Assembly (NCBI GenBank): GCA_036365145.1 | Contig: JAEOAD010000005.1 | Location: 5,189,001 to 5,253,000, forward strand | Length of the DNA stretch: 64,000 nt | Source of the DNA: Orientallactaga sibirica | Taxonomy: Eukaryota > Chordata > Mammalia > Rodentia > Dipodidae | Direction of reading: 5' to 3' | Shown: piece after piece, positions 1 through 12,318 of the stretch | Layout of the letters: each line of letters opens with the position of its first letter | How positions within the stretch are numbered: position 1 is the first letter of the stretch | Translations under genes and position numbers: made by a program | The notes under the pieces: model-generated | The model's database searches: none | The model's input: the letters and a program-made list of their open reading frames with translations, nothing else | What the model was told of the DNA's origin: nothing

Positions 1-1196
1 TTAGGTGAAGCAAACAGAATCAGAGGCGGGTGTTACAGGAGTATGAACCAGACCTACAGGGCTCGGTGGCAGGTGTAGGACCCTGAGGCCCACTCACTCC
101 TCTCACCCTCTTAGTGATAGACTATTTAAAGTGATTGTGGACATTTTGTAGATGTCATGGTAGTTTATAAGACAAATTAGGGATTCCTGCTTCCATTTAT
201 TCACTCTAGCATTTGCAGAAACTATGAAAGATCACAGAGATGATATGTTTGGGAAGAGATACATGTTCAGTGCAGCATTGCCTTTAAGTTTTTCCAGATG
301 CTAGCTGCTGTGGGTAGAAGGAATGAGGGGGGCTGTTGCACTTGCGTATACATAACTGTGGCTGTGAGAAGTAAAGTGTGCCCGTGTGGCTGAAGCACCA
401 GTCTTTGTTCTGGGAGGTAGGCACTGAGGACCAGAGATCGCTCTGGCCGGGAGCATCTTCCTCATGAGCAGAACTTGGGGGAATTTGGCTGCGGGTGAGA
501 CGGCTGAGCTGACCTTCAAGGAAAGGACAAATACCTCGCCAGACACTGGCTCCTTCTGAAGCAGCAGGTCCTGCCCATCATGAGTCGCGTGTCCCTGGGC
601 AAGCCCAGTGCAAGCTCTGGGATTGTTCTAGAAAAACACACTCACCAAGCTTTCCATGCTACTTCAAACCCCAGCGACCCCAAACAGTCAGATTTTCTTT
701 TGAAAGAAGAGAAGAAAAACTAAATTTTAAGATACATAACTTGTTTTTAGATATTTTACATTTCAGAAACAAAACCCGAAGAGGTAGAGGCTGAGCCGTT
801 CTGTGCTGCGCTATCTCTTGCCAGATGGGTGTGTTTTTTTCCTTTTGCTCTTAACATCTGTTTCCGGTGTCTCTTCTCCTGCCCGCCCCCACTTTTTCTT
901 GCCCTGGACTTGGTATCAATGCACAGACGCACATGGATCTTTTCTGAGGGTAGGTAGTGCATGGAGCCTAGTTTAAGTGTGACACACGGGAACCCACAGT
1001 TGTCTTCAGTTGACGTGACTGCAGTTCCGTGTGAATGATTTAACCAGTGAATCACATAGCTTATGGGGAGGCAAATCTGTAAGGTGGAATGAGAGAAATA
1101 GAGTTGGTGGAATAATAGGAAAGCGAACTTTTAGAGATATATCACCTGAGTCAGAATTAACTGGACCAGTAAAAATCATAATAAAACATGCTGTGC

Positions 1197-1200
1197 AGTG

Positions 1201-1233
<33 letters not shown>
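1197..1233. repeat. GT/GC dinucleotide tract
   Basis: Perfect GT run passing into GC, ending GCGCGCGCATG. Alternating purine-pyrimidine, with Z-DNA potential. Confidence 0.95.
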
Positions 1234-1536
1234 TGTGCGGTCTGTACACATGTGTGCAGATGCTCATGCCCCATGCACACGCATGTGGAGGCCAGAGGGT
1301 GGATGGCATGGGGTGTTCCGTTCTTGTCGCTCATTAGTCCTTCTGAACCTGGACCCCCCCATCTTTCAGCCAGACTAGCTGACATGGGAGCCCCAGCAAT
1401 CTTCCTGTCTCTGCCCCCACCATAAGCACTAGGGTCACTACCATGTCTGGCTTTTTACATGGGTGCTAGGAATCAAACTCAGGCCCTCGTGCTTGTAAGC
1501 AGGTGGTCTCAGCTGCTGGACTGTCTCCCTAGCCCC
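1234..1536 (-). mobile_element. B2/B3-like SINE
   Basis: Starts at the GT tract; contains GTGGAGGCCAGAGGGTGGAT, GGTGCTAGGAATCAAACTCA and ends TGTCTCCCTAGCCC, the usual complement order of rodent B2/B3 units. Confidence 0.85.
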
Positions 1537-1764
1537 TAGTGTATTTTTCACCTCAATATAATCCATGATATTTAAGCCCCTTCAGTTCTATAATTTTGTT
1601 TTACCCACTTAGGAGAAAAACGTCCCCATCAAATGGATGGATCTTTAAAATCATTCATATGAATTTAGTCATGAGTCTGTGATCATCTATAAAAGGAGCT
1701 TTTGTTGGACCTTTTCCTATAAGAGTGTGCATTAAAATACTATGTTAAGAATATCTCTCCAAAA

Positions 1765-1932
1765 GCCGGGCGTGATGGTGCACGACTTTAATCCCAGCAC
1801 TCGGGAGGCAGAGGTAGGAGGATCACTGTGAGTTTGAGGCCACCCTGAGTCTACAGAGTGAATTCCAGGTCAGCCTGAGCTAGAGTGAGACCCTACCTTA
1901 AAAACCAAATAATAATAACAACAATAGTAATA
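1765..1932 (+). mobile_element. B1-like SINE
   Basis: Begins GCCGGGCGTGATGGTGCACG, includes CAGCACTCGGGAGGCAGAGG and GAGTGAGACCCTACCTT, ends with an AATAATAAC-rich tail. Near intact. Confidence 0.93.
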
Positions 1933-3099
1933 AATAAAAACAATGTACAGTAGCTTTTGTGAGGCCACAGTTTTGCCTTAATCCAGACTGTGACAAGGTT
2001 GCTGTGACTCCAGAGCTGCCATGGCGTACAAAAAACACTCATGACCCAGGGCTGCTGCCTGGGGCTCTTTTACATCCCTGAGTCTCTGTAGAATCCGAAC
2101 TTCCTGAAGGATTCAGCTCTCATTGATCACTAATATTTCACAATGAATTTTGAACAAATTTAATTTGGAAAACCCTCCCAAATGGAATCTCCTTCCTTCA
2201 CTGCAAGATTCGCAGGGGACGTCTGAGAGGTGTGGAGGAGGCCTGCAGGACAGGACACTGACCTTTGCGTCCCCTGCTCCCTCTCTTGCATTCTGTGTGG
2301 ATTCTAGGGGAGTGGTCTGGGAGTCTTTAAGAGCTGTCACACCGTGCTCTGACCAATAGTGCCTGGGACACTTTGGGCAACTTGGTCATTCCGCATTGCT
2401 TGACCATTCAAGTAATGATATCCCAAAAAGTTCCAGCCAAGAGCAGGTCAGGGCAGGAGGGAAGGGCCTTTCAAACATGGAGGGACAGTAAACAGGCCCC
2501 TTCTCCCACCTGCACGGCAGGGCAGCTCTGCAGTGCTCTGCTCTTTTGAGTTGTCAGGAAACTGACCTGTGTGTATGACCGCTCCTCTCGCTCTATGCTT
2601 CAACACAAGTCTGGAGAACTTGGAATTTTCTAGAGCAAACATGAAGGTTTTGTTTTTAGATGTAGATTAATTTGCTAATAGACCATTTCAGGCTGACGGA
2701 CGTCCACAGCACATCATTATCAGATGAGGGAGGGGCTGTTTGTCTGTTCAGCCACCATCACAGAAGGCCAAGCTGGGTGACTCCACCTGACCATCTTTAC
2801 ATGGCCTCTCTGCACCCCTTGACATTTCTGTGTTTAAATTTTCTCTTCTGAGGACCCCTGTCAGATTGAACTTGGACCCATACTAAGAGCCCTCTTTTGA
2901 TCATCTCTAAAGTCCGTCTTTCCAAATCCAGTCTCATTCTGAGGCACTGGAGTTGACAGTTGGAACACAAGAATTTAGGTGAGACACAGTTCAGCCTGTA
3001 GCAAAGGGGCTGTTGGAGCTCTAGAAAATGACCGGTAACGGCAGACAGGACGCGTGGGACTCAGGGTACCAAGCCCCACACTGCTTCTGTTTCATCCTT

Positions 3100-3465
3100 G
3101 AGAGCATGCGTGGCAGTGCGCTGTGTGTGTGCACACATGTGCGTGTGTGCGAGCACACTTGAGAGCATGTGTGGCAGGGCGCTGTGTGTGTGCACACATG
3201 TGCGTGTGTGCGAGCACACTTGAGAGCATGTGTGGCAGGGCACTGTGTGTGTGCACACATGTGCGTGTGTGCGAGCACACTTGAGAGCATGCGTGGCAGT
3301 GCGCTGTGTGTGTGCACACATGTGCGTGTGTGCGAGCACACTTGAGAGCATGCGTGGCAGTGCGCTGTGTGTGTGCACACATGTGCGTGTGTGCGAGCAC
3401 ACTTGAGAGCATGTGTGGCAGGGCACTGTGTGTGTGCACACATGTGTGTGTGCGAGCACACTTTG
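3100..3465. repeat. 61-bp GT-rich minisatellite, 6 units
   Basis: Six units of 61 bases starting at about 3100, 3161, 3222, 3283, 3344 and 3405. Each holds GAGAGCATGYGTGGCAGKGC followed by about 40 bases of alternating purine-pyrimidine sequence (GTGTGTGTGCACACATGTGC and so on). Units differ at only two or three positions. Confidence 0.95.
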
Positions 3466-4933
3466 GTTACCCTGTTGTAAACGGAAACAGAAGCAGTTAG
3501 CTAAGTAAGGTCTCTGTGAGCGGCAGTGAGACTCTGGAGCCCCGGTTCTGACCCGTGTGCCCACCTCTCTATGGCCCTCGCTGTCCTGCACCATTAACCA
3601 GGGGCAGCTGAAGCCTCTGCACACAGCCTCAGTTGCCCGAGGCCGGATAGCACTGCTGGATGTGCTCGTTACCAAAGCGGGTGTGTGGGGTCCCCGACCC
3701 CTAAGACTGCCCCCATGGCTCTGCTCCTTCCTGACAGGCAGGGCCTCGCCACAGAAAGGGCCGGCTATTAGACCTGATCCTTCCACGTGCCCGCCAACTC
3801 GGGGAAGTCCTCTTCCTGGACATGGGTTTGCTTCTCCCTGGGCCACTTCTTTCCTCTTTCTCTTCCTCCAGCTACCTGTTCATAACCATAGTCAGTGGAC
3901 TTGTGAGTGTGGAAGGTAAGGGCCCATCTCAAGTAAAAACTCTGTGTTCTTTATTAATTTGCAACCTTCTGCAGGAGTTAAAGGTTTGTGCTCCACGGCA
4001 TTTATCTGTCCCTGTTCCCCATACCAGACCTCGCTGCTTGGTCTCCCTTCCCTTCCCCTGAAAAAGCTGGCTGCTAGAGGAGTAATCCACAGTCAGGTCC
4101 CTGTCCAGTCCCCTAGGAATGTGTGACCTCAATCTCTCACTCTGAAATTTAACAGAATCGGGATAGCTTACTCTAATTTTTTAACACTATAGTTTTGTTG
4201 CTGTTTAGACAGCACAGTTTGTTAGGTTATCTCTCATCTTGCAATTCTGCAGATAATGCACAAGGCTCATGCAAGCAGAGAATGTCAGAGTTACCAAGTC
4301 AGATGTGGAAAGGGAATATTTGAATCGCTTGTTAAAGAAAGGAAAACTCACATCATTTGTGAACAGATAGGCTCCTTTTCATGGCTGTATTTACTATCAG
4401 ATTTTTGGCTCCCAGATGAAGTTTGAAAGCCTCCATAAAGGTGCTTTTGTGGGCTGATGGCTGCGCAAAAGCAGCAGGAACTCGTTTGCTGAATGAAGCC
4501 CTCAGAAGCAGGGGTTTCGTCATTCCGGTCCCTCCAGAGCAAGAGGTATTATCTGTGGGGTAAAGAAATCAGAGAAAACTTCCTCAAAACAGGAGTATCT
4601 TTGTGCTTGAACCTGAGAGCCTCTGTGGGGGCCACAGCTGCACTTGAGGCCAGCACTGTGGGTACATTATGCAGAGCGGAAGCTCAGGGCACATGAGGGA
4701 GAAGTCGCGGCTGCAGAGGGAAGCTGCTGGAACGAGGTGGAGTGGCATTTCCGAGCCTCGGAGCCCTCAATTTCAGGACTGTGTGCTCTTTCCAAGAGGT
4801 GGGGCTGAGGAAAACTGGAAATGTGAATGGTATTGATGTCCCTCCCCTCAAGGTCAGTGACTTTGCCTCCTACCTTTCCTGGGAGCCTTCTCGTGCTTGC
4901 AGCCTCATCGTCTAATCACAATTACATGCACAG

Positions 4934-5137
4934 AGATTTATTTATTCATTTATTCATTTATTTATTTGAGAAAGAGGCAGATAGGATGGGCACGCCAGGG
5001 CCTCCAGCCACTGCAAATGAACTCCAGGTGGCATGTTCCACCTTGTACATATGCCTTACATAGGTCCTGGGGAATCGAACCTGGGTCCTTGGAGTTTTTA
5101 GGCAAGTGCCTTAACCAGTAACCCACCTCTCCAGTCC
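4934..5137 (-). mobile_element. tRNA-derived SINE
   Basis: TTTATTCA-type tail complement, then GGGCACGCCAGGGCCTCCAG, ending CACCTCTCCAGTCC. Lies about 85 bases before the 41-bp minisatellite. Confidence 0.92.
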
Positions 5138-5221
5138 ACAACTTTATTTTGAAATAATATGGGATGTACAGAAAAGTTCCAAACATTTCACAGAGTTTCT
5201 ATGTACTCTGTTTTGGTCCCT

Positions 5222-6125
5222 CAGTGGTATATAGAGCTCTTGTGTACTGCATCTCACTCCCCCAGTGGTATACAGAGCCCCTGTGTACTGCATCTCACTC
5301 CCCCAGTGGTACACAGAGCCCCTGTGTACTGCATCTCACTCCCCCAGTGGTACACAGAGCCCCTGTGTACTGCATCTCACTCCCCCAGTGGTACACAGAG
5401 CCCCTGTGTACTGCATCTCACTCCCCCAGTGGTACACAGAGCCCCTGTGTACTGCATCTCACTCCCCCAGTGGTACACAGAGCCCTGTGTACTGCATCTC
5501 ACTCCCCCAGTGGTACACAGAGCCCCTGTGTACTGCATCTCACTCCCCAGTGGTACACAGAGCCCCTGTGTACTGCATCTCACTCCCCCAGTGGTACACA
5601 GAGCCCCTGTGTACTGCATCTCACTCCCCCAGTGGTATACAGAGCCCCTGTGTACTCTATCTCATTTCTCTAGTGGTATACAGAGCCCCTGTGTACTGCA
5701 TCTCACTCCTCCAGTGGTATACAGAGCCCCTGTGTACTGCATCTCACTCCCCCAGTGGTATACAGAGCCCCTGTGTACTGCATCTCACTCCCCCAGTGGT
5801 ATACAGAGCCCCTGTGTACTGCATCTCACTCCCCCAGTGGTATACAGAGCCCCTGTGTACTCTATCTCATTTCTCTAGTAGTATACAGAGCCCCTGTGTA
5901 CTCTATCTCATTTCTCTAGTAGTACACAGAGCCTCTGTGTACTGCATCTCACTCCCCCAGTGGTATACAGAGCCCCTGTGTACTGCATCTCATCCCCAGT
6001 GGTATACAGAGCCCCTGTGTACTGCATCTCAGTCCCCCAGTGGCAGAGTTCCTGGGTCCCATATCTCTTCCAGTGGTGGACTGATTCCTTTGTACTGAAT
6101 CTCGCTCCCCCAGTGGTATAAAAGC
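5222..6125. repeat. 41-bp minisatellite, about 22 units
   Basis: Units of 41 bases made of CCCCCAGTGGTACACAGAGC then CCCTGTGTACTGCATCTCACT. From 5270 to 5640 units are almost identical apart from single-base losses; from 5640 the TACACAGAG form changes to TATACAGAG. A TCTATCTCATTTCTCTAG variant appears at about 5655, 5860 and 5900. The last units (after 6020) are strongly diverged. The unit is open in all three plus frames, which explains the long apparent proteins here. Confidence 0.97.
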
Positions 6126-6289
6126 TCCTGTGTGCTGGCTCACTCCCCTGTAGCAGCATCTCCCGTAAGCACACAGTGATGAGGACAGGATTCTGAACTG
6201 GTGCCTACAGGGCAGGTCTTGCTTCATGGCCCATGTCTGGTTGTTTTGAATCCAACCTGTAGCGTTTCCTTAGCCTTTTTGCCTCTTCC

Positions 6290-6640
6290 ACAGTCTTGAT
6301 ACTCCAGCAGTTACTTGCTAATTACTGGACAAAACACCCAACCAGAAGCAGCTTACTGAAGGAAAGGGTTTATTTGTGGCTTACACTTTGAAGGGGAAGT
6401 CGACCGTGGCAGGGAAAGCGTTGTAAGGAGTAGATAGCCAGTATCCCATCTTCACATCTCCAGGGAGGGAAGTAGAAAAACTAAAGCACCCAGAGCTGGG
6501 CTGGACTAGAGCACCTCAAGGTCCACCTTCAGTGACACACATCTCTAGAAGGCTCTGCTTCCTAAAGGTTCCACAAAAATCCCAACCACCATCACCAGCT
6601 GGGGGTGAGTCTGTGAAACATTAGCTATTCAAACCATTGT
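6290..6640. mobile_element. Unclassified rodent interspersed repeat
   Basis: Starts with CCAGCAGTTACTTGC..CAAAACACCCAACC and AAGGAAAGGGTTTATTTGTG; ends CACCAGCTGGGGGTGAG..ATTCAAACC. Similar ends occur at 41.1-41.4, 44.6-45.06 and 50.34-50.52 kb. Could be LTR- or L1-derived. Confidence 0.45.
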
Positions 6641-6949
6641 AATACTTGCAAGGCTCACTGGCCCTTCGGCTTGTAGAATGCCTGACCTGGTGTTTGCTCG
6701 TAATCAAATGTATCTCGTGTGTTTTGGCAAGAACAGTACAGAAGTAATCGTGCCAGGGCCACAGGAGGGGCCCTGTGTGTCTCGTGCTGGGTTGACCTTC
6801 ATCACTGACCAAAAGCTACACAGTTAGTCACTGGTGTTCTGTTGGTGAGGGATGGATACCCTGTAAGGTCTTGGCTATCTGTCAGTTGCTCTGCCAAAGC
6901 AGTTACTCATGTATTGTTAGCCTAATGGTATTTTTGTTTTCCTTCTTCA

Positions 6950-7125
6950 AAATTTTTTTCTTTTCTTTTCTTTTTTTTTATTGATAACTTCCATACTTAC
7001 ATACAAAAAATGCATATTTCCCTCCCCTGCCCCCGTACCCCTTTAGAACTCCAATCTCCATCATATCCCTTCCCTCTCTCCATTAGTCTCTCTTTTAATT
7101 TGATGTCATCATCTCCTTCAAAATT
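6950..7125 (-). mobile_element. L1-like 3' end (short fragment)
   Basis: T-rich start, then ATTGATAACTTCCATACTTA and a C/T-rich block with ATCCCTTCCCTCTCTCCATT. This looks like the complement of a rodent L1 3' region with its A-tail. Recognised by pattern only. Confidence 0.5.
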
Positions 7126-7654
7126 TATCAATTGAAAATCTTTTGTGAGGAAAAAGCCGTCCCTGTGCTGCAGAGTGGTGCTGTGGTTTTAGGCCCTCTC
7201 TGCAGATGCGCATAGTAGACTAAGATTCTCTCTTGTCCTCTCCCCTGTGTGTTCACCTTGTACCAAAACCTCCGACTGCAGCTCTCCAGCAAAGGATGCC
7301 TTCTCACCTTCTCTTCCAGTCGCTGGCAACCTCTCTTTGATCCTAGCATGCCTGCTCATTCGGCCGTAGTAGTCTTTTTTCTCCCACTTGAATATTTTTT
7401 TAACTGAGACTCAATTTCAGGGACCTCATCACCTCATCTCATCATGCTGGCTGGCTTCAGGGTTGGGGCAGGGTCCTGGAAGAACCCACAGCTCTTTGTC
7501 CGTGGTGTGCAGGGTGTGCTCGGGATGTGCCAGCAGAGCTCGTGTGCTTCGTCCGTTCTCCCCTGCTGCTTGAGTGTGCTCTTGATTTTTGGTGAATTCG
7601 GTGACTGAGCTTGCATTTCATTTTGAGGGTAGATGCACACACATCCCTCACTTT

Positions 7655-7890
7655 CCTTAGTAGTTTGCTAGGGTCGCCTTAAAAGTACCACGTGCTGCCT
7701 GATTTCAATTACAGAAATTTATTTTCTCGCAGATCAGTTAAAGATCACACTATGGACGGGATTGGTCTCTTGTGGGGGCTGTCACTCTGCTCTTGTCCTC
7801 ACACCACCTTCCCTTTCCGAGCTGTGTGCTCAGATGCATACCCATCTTCTCTTCCAAGGACACCAGGCCCAACTGAATAACGCCATTTTG
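7655..7890. mobile_element. Ancient interspersed repeat, class not assigned
   Basis: The blocks TAGTTTGCTAGGGTCGCCTT, ACAGAAATTTATTTTCTCGC and AAGGACACCAGGC occur in the same order in a well-known old eutherian repeat. I cannot name the family with certainty. Confidence 0.5.
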
Positions 7891-8045
7891 TGGGTTTTGT
7901 TTCCTTTGGGGGGGAGGGGTGGTGAACAAGTTCTCACCTTGTATCCCAAGCTGACCTAGACATTCTGCAGACCCCAGCCTTGCCTTGAACTTCTCTCAGC
8001 CTCCCAAGTGCAGGATTATAAGCATGAGCCACCAAACCCAGCTCG
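7885..8045 (-). mobile_element. B1-like SINE, old
   Basis: CTCACCTTGTATCCCAAGCT and AAGCATGAGCCACCAAACCC are visible; G-rich interruption at the tail side. Confidence 0.7.
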
Positions 8046-8302
8046 TCATGATTGCCTACAATAAAATGTAGTCATAAGCTGGGGAAGTGGAGGTGAGGAC
8101 ATTTTCATACGATTGGAGAGAAACAGTTTAGTCCAATAGCTCTCTCAATCCTTTTGGGTTTTTTTGTTTGTTTGTTTGTTTGTTTTGCAGGTATGTGAAA
8201 TATGACTAAGGTTCCAAGAGTCAGGAGTCAAAACTCACTTTTAATAATACACATGCTGCTCACATGATGATACAGTAGCAGTAAAGAACCAGTATGACAA
8301 GG

Positions 8303-8612
8303 TTAGGCCGATGGCTCAGTAGATAAAGCACCTGAGTTTAGAAGCCCAGTACCCATGAAAGTCACCTGGTGCTGTGGTGGGCATTTGTAATCGCAGCCAT
8401 ACCTACACGCTAGAAGGGAGGCAGAAGCAGGAGGATCCACTGAAAGCCCGGGAGGGGGCAGCTAGGCTGGCAAAAGCAGCAGTAAACAAAGGAGGTGATG
8501 GAAGGAGGAACAAAACCTAAACTCTGTCTTCTAACCTTCATGTGCACTCTGTAGATGCACATGCCTGGACTCACATCCATGAACACACATACAGCACATG
8601 CACAAAAGAACT
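8303..8612 (+). mobile_element. B2-like SINE
   Basis: GGCCGATGGCTCAGTAGATA, then GAGGCAGAAGCAGGAGGATC, then ACCTTCATGTGCACTC and a CA-rich end. Confidence 0.83.
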
Positions 8613-9129
8613 ACTTTTACATCCCAGTAAACTCGTGTCAGTTGAAAATATTCTAAGCTGAGGTAGTACTTACTGTACCTAACCAACGGAACATTGCCGC
8701 TTAGCTCAGCCTGCCTTGAACATGCTCAGAACACTTAGTAGCCCACAGCTGAGCAGAAGCGTGTAACACAATGACTGTTTGTGTCGCCTGTAATTTACTG
8801 AATGCTGTGCTGAGAGCACAGGACACCGAGTTGCATTGAGTACACTTTCACACTATCATGAAGTCAAAAAGTCCTGCCTTACATAACATCATAGTCAGCA
8901 GCCCTCTGTGTTTTTATCCCTCATTGGTTTCTTCCCAGCATCCCTTGCGTTGGGTTCTCATAAACAAACATTATGTCCTGAAAGCACTATCTAATATAGT
9001 TGCTCTTCTATTTTCTTTGTGACATTCTAAGTTATATGCTTATCCATAAAATTAAGATGTCAAAATCATGAAAAACACCAAAAACTTCCTCTTGTTTCTT
9101 CACAAACTCTACTTTCAAATATATTGTCT

Positions 9130-9339
9130 ATATTTATTTGTTTGAGAGAGAGAGAGGGTCAGAGAGAGACAGAGTGTGCACGAACAAATGGGCACACCAG
9201 GGCCTCCAGGCACTGCAAACGAACTCCAGATGTGTTTACCCCCTTGTGCATCTGGCTTACGTGGGTCCTGGAGAATCTAACTGGGATCCTTTGGCTTTGC
9301 AGGCAAACGCCTTAACCGCTAAGCCATCTCTCCAGCCCC
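9130..9339 (-). mobile_element. tRNA-derived SINE
   Basis: Complete: GAGAGAGAGAGGGTCAGAG to AAGCCATCTCTCCAGCCC. Confidence 0.94.
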
Positions 9340-10649
9340 CTACTGTTTATTAGTACATTATATATCCACTTTTCTGGCCAATATCTGAAATGTCGGCCGT
9401 CTTCTCTGACTTCTCACCTTTGTTGGTAAAACTCAGCTCTGTCTGTTTTGGTGACCCCACTGTCCCACTCGGGCTGCTCATCTGAACTCCAGCCTGGTAC
9501 CTGCATGGCTGACTGGGCACTGTTCTCCCCGTGCAAATAGACTCCTAGCTTTAACTCTGCCCATCCTCAGGCCTCTCCGTAGCTTCCAGTGTCCTGTCTG
9601 GTCATAGCACAGTGCCCCTATGAAACTTGCTCCCAGTCACTGAAGTCACACACTCTCCCCTCTCTGTTCTCTCCCCTCCCCCTTCCCACCACCATCGATA
9701 TTTCCCACACACCTTCTTTCCCACTGCCTGCTGCTGAGGGTAGCAGCCCCCTGGGTCGTCCCCTGACCTAATGAGGGCACTACTTCTGGGTCCACTGCCT
9801 GCTAAGGGCACGAATCCCCAAGTCCTGAGCAGAATCTATTCCAACTCTTAGAACAGTTGTGGCCTTTCCATCATGAACCTGGGTGAGAGAGAAACAAGCC
9901 CTGAAGTCAAAGTCTTATTTCTGGGTAGCTGGGCCAGTTTTGTTTGCATTTTCTCCATTTTCTCCTTCTCTTAGTTTCCCATGCCTTTCATTTACCAACT
10001 TCGAGACTTCTCCCACCTAGCAGATTCGATGGCAGCCCTTCCTGACCCAGATAGTGCTGCCTTTACTGGGTGTGGGAAGGGTCACTTGTGTAAAGAAGCT
10101 GGTGGGACAGTGAGCACTCTGTAGCCCACGCTTCCAGGAACAGCGAGAAGATGGGACAAGAACCTCCCTGCTTCCTGGGCCCCTTCACTCCTGCTGGGCT
10201 GCAGCTTCCCAGCAGATGTGAGCGTCAAGTTTGGAGAGCTCAGAGCTCAGTCAGGGAGTTTCCTGTCCATCAGTGATGCTCAGTGACTGCACTCGCTTCT
10301 GACCTTCAGCCCCTTCCTCCAAGAAGAGAACTGTTAGGTTTACGTACGAGGCCATTCATTTCCTTGACAGCTCTTGTTCTAAATTTTAATTAATGGCCTT
10401 CCTTGGCAGTCAGTATTTTTAGAAAGAGGAAAAGTAAACTATTTCATAAAGGTTGTGGTAAATGAAACACTAGAATGTCAATTAACTTGATTTTCTGTAG
10501 GTCATAATTTTTCAGTGTTTATTTTAACAACAAAGGAGGAGGTTATTTATTTGGCAATAAAATTTACTTTCCTTGTATAAAAAGTGCTCTGTGTTCTCTC
10601 TCTCTTGCTCGCTTGCTCTCTCTCATAAAAATAAATGAAATAATAAAGC

Positions 10650-10827
10650 GGGGCTGGAGAGATGACTTAGTGGTTAAGGCACTTTTCTACGAAGCCTAAG
10701 GACTCGGGTTTAACTCCCCAGAACGCGCGCACACAAGGTGGCACATGCATCTGGAGTTTGATTACAGTGGGTAGAGGCTCTGGTGTGCCAATTCTCTCTC
10801 TCGTAAAAAGTAAATAAATAAAATAAG
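10650..10827 (+). mobile_element. tRNA-derived SINE preceded by an orphan SINE tail
   Basis: Head at 10650 (GGGGCTGGAGAGATGACTTA). Before it, 10590-10648 is a CT-rich block with an AAATAAA-type tail, the 3' part of another copy. AAGTGCTCTGTG before (about 10580) and AAGTGTTCTGTG after (about 10828) look like target duplications enclosing both parts. Confidence 0.9.
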
Positions 10828-10946
10828 AAGTGTTCTGTGCAGGATTCTGCTTCTCACGAGGTCCTGATGTAAGTGTGCCATTTGGGTCTATCACAGAAGT
10901 ATTTATAGGAAAAACCAGCCTTTCATGTTGTAAGAATGTGGGGCTA

Positions 10947-11115
10947 GCCGGGCATGGTGGCGCACGCCTTTAATCCCAGCACTCGGGAGGCAGAGGTAGG
11001 AGGATCGCCAAGAGTTCGAGGCCACCCTGAGACTACATAGTGAATTCCAGGTCAGCCTGGACCAGAGTGAGACCCTACCTTGAAAAACCAAAAAAAAAAA
11101 AAAGAAAAAGAGAAA
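10947..11115 (+). mobile_element. B1-like SINE with target duplication
   Basis: Full length with A-rich tail. AAGAATGTGGGGC occurs both directly before (10933) and after (11116) it, a clear target-site duplication and thus a fairly recent insertion. Confidence 0.96.
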
Positions 11116-12096
11116 AAGAATGTGGGGCCTATTGTGAGTACATAAATGCCATGAAATTAAAATGTCAAGAACTTATGAAGAAAGCCCCACTTCACAGAGG
11201 CTTGTGTTGCAGCAACATTACGAATCTGCAGCCATCTTCTTGGGTAGCCATGGACGTGACCTAAGATCTTGTGTGGTTGTTATTATCCGAAACTTGGGAA
11301 GAAGGTAGAAGCCTGTTCTGGTTCCATCTTCCTTACTTCACAATAGATTTGCTTCAAACTAATAAGTTAGATGTAACACATGAGTATAGAGACTATTCCA
11401 AGTGCTTCCAAAGCAGACGTGGACCCGCGTACGGAGGGAGGAGGTGAGCCGCAGCAGGGCACACTGGCCTTGAAGAGGAAAGTCTGACTGTGATTGATCG
11501 CTGCCTCGTGGAATTCTCCTCGGAAGCCATTGTGCTCTGTGAGACAAGACAGAGCACATATGGAAACTGTCAAAGGCAGTAAGAATTTGTATAGGCTAAG
11601 GAAAAGATCCAATTTCCGAAGAAGAATGAGCTTTTAAGATATGCTATACTAAACACGCCTTTGCAAATCACATATGAGGATGTTTATTTCATGTGTATAG
11701 CTGCTTCCTGGAAGGAGGAATGAAGATGTGTTTTTAATAAGCGAGGAGTGGCATTGCAGCGCAGTGATGTAACCAGCTGGCTCTCAGAGCACATTACCTC
11801 TTTTTTGTCGAGTCCCATCGGGAGGCCCTGCTTGTGTGCATCTAGGAAAGGGTTCCCTCTAGGTGCACACAAAGCCGAAGCCGGCCAGAAAGCCTGGCGC
11901 ACGAAGGGTGTCTGTCACTTTTCATTGCCCCGAGTGAGGGAACTCAGTGCTGGCTTGTGCAGGAGAGGAAAGACATCTGGTTCCCAGGGTGCCTGGAGAA
12001 TTTCCTTGAGCTCCAATTAGAGTCAGTGTGGTAGAATGTAATCCGCTGTCTGGATATTCCTACATGTGAGACTGCAAGGCGGTGCTCAGGAGCAAG

Positions 12097-12140
12097 CGGA
12101 GAGGAGAGGAGAGGAGAGGAGAGGAGAGGAGAGGAGAGGA
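12097..12140. repeat. GGAGA pentanucleotide tract
   Basis: About eight GGAGA repeats on the plus strand, about 180 bases before the candidate ATG at 12319. Confidence 0.95.
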
Positions 12141-12318
12141 GCTGGGCTCGCTCATCCTGGCCATGGGCTGGAGCTGTCACAGCTACACGGTCCCTATCTG
12201 CATACCTAGCCCCATTGTGTCCCCCGAGTCTGCCTGAAGTGACCTCAGGTTCGGCTGCCGAGTGAGTTGCTGTAAGGAGAGACCAAGACCGGGTTCTGGG
12301 TCATTAGTCCCTACCACC

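Noticed and set aside
3021..3846. Cys/His-rich minus-strand frames (CXHTH-type repeats) resembling zinc-finger proteins
   Set aside because: They are translations of GT-rich 61-bp repeats; the Cys/His spacing follows the repeat unit and no finger consensus is present.
3872..3915. Exon-like block with a good acceptor (TCTTCCTCCAG) and donor (GTAAGG)
   Set aside because: 44 bases long, so inclusion would shift the TRIO frame; no resemblance to any TRIO segment. Probably a pseudo-exon.
5159..6098. Three overlapping 170-280 codon plus-strand frames
   Set aside because: They are translations of the 41-bp minisatellite in each frame; no start context, splice structure or family similarity.
12180..12183. 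Minus-strand frames around the 12.1-12.4 kb GGAGA tract
   Set aside because: Leu-Ser repeats come from the pentanucleotide tract; no splice or promoter support on minus.
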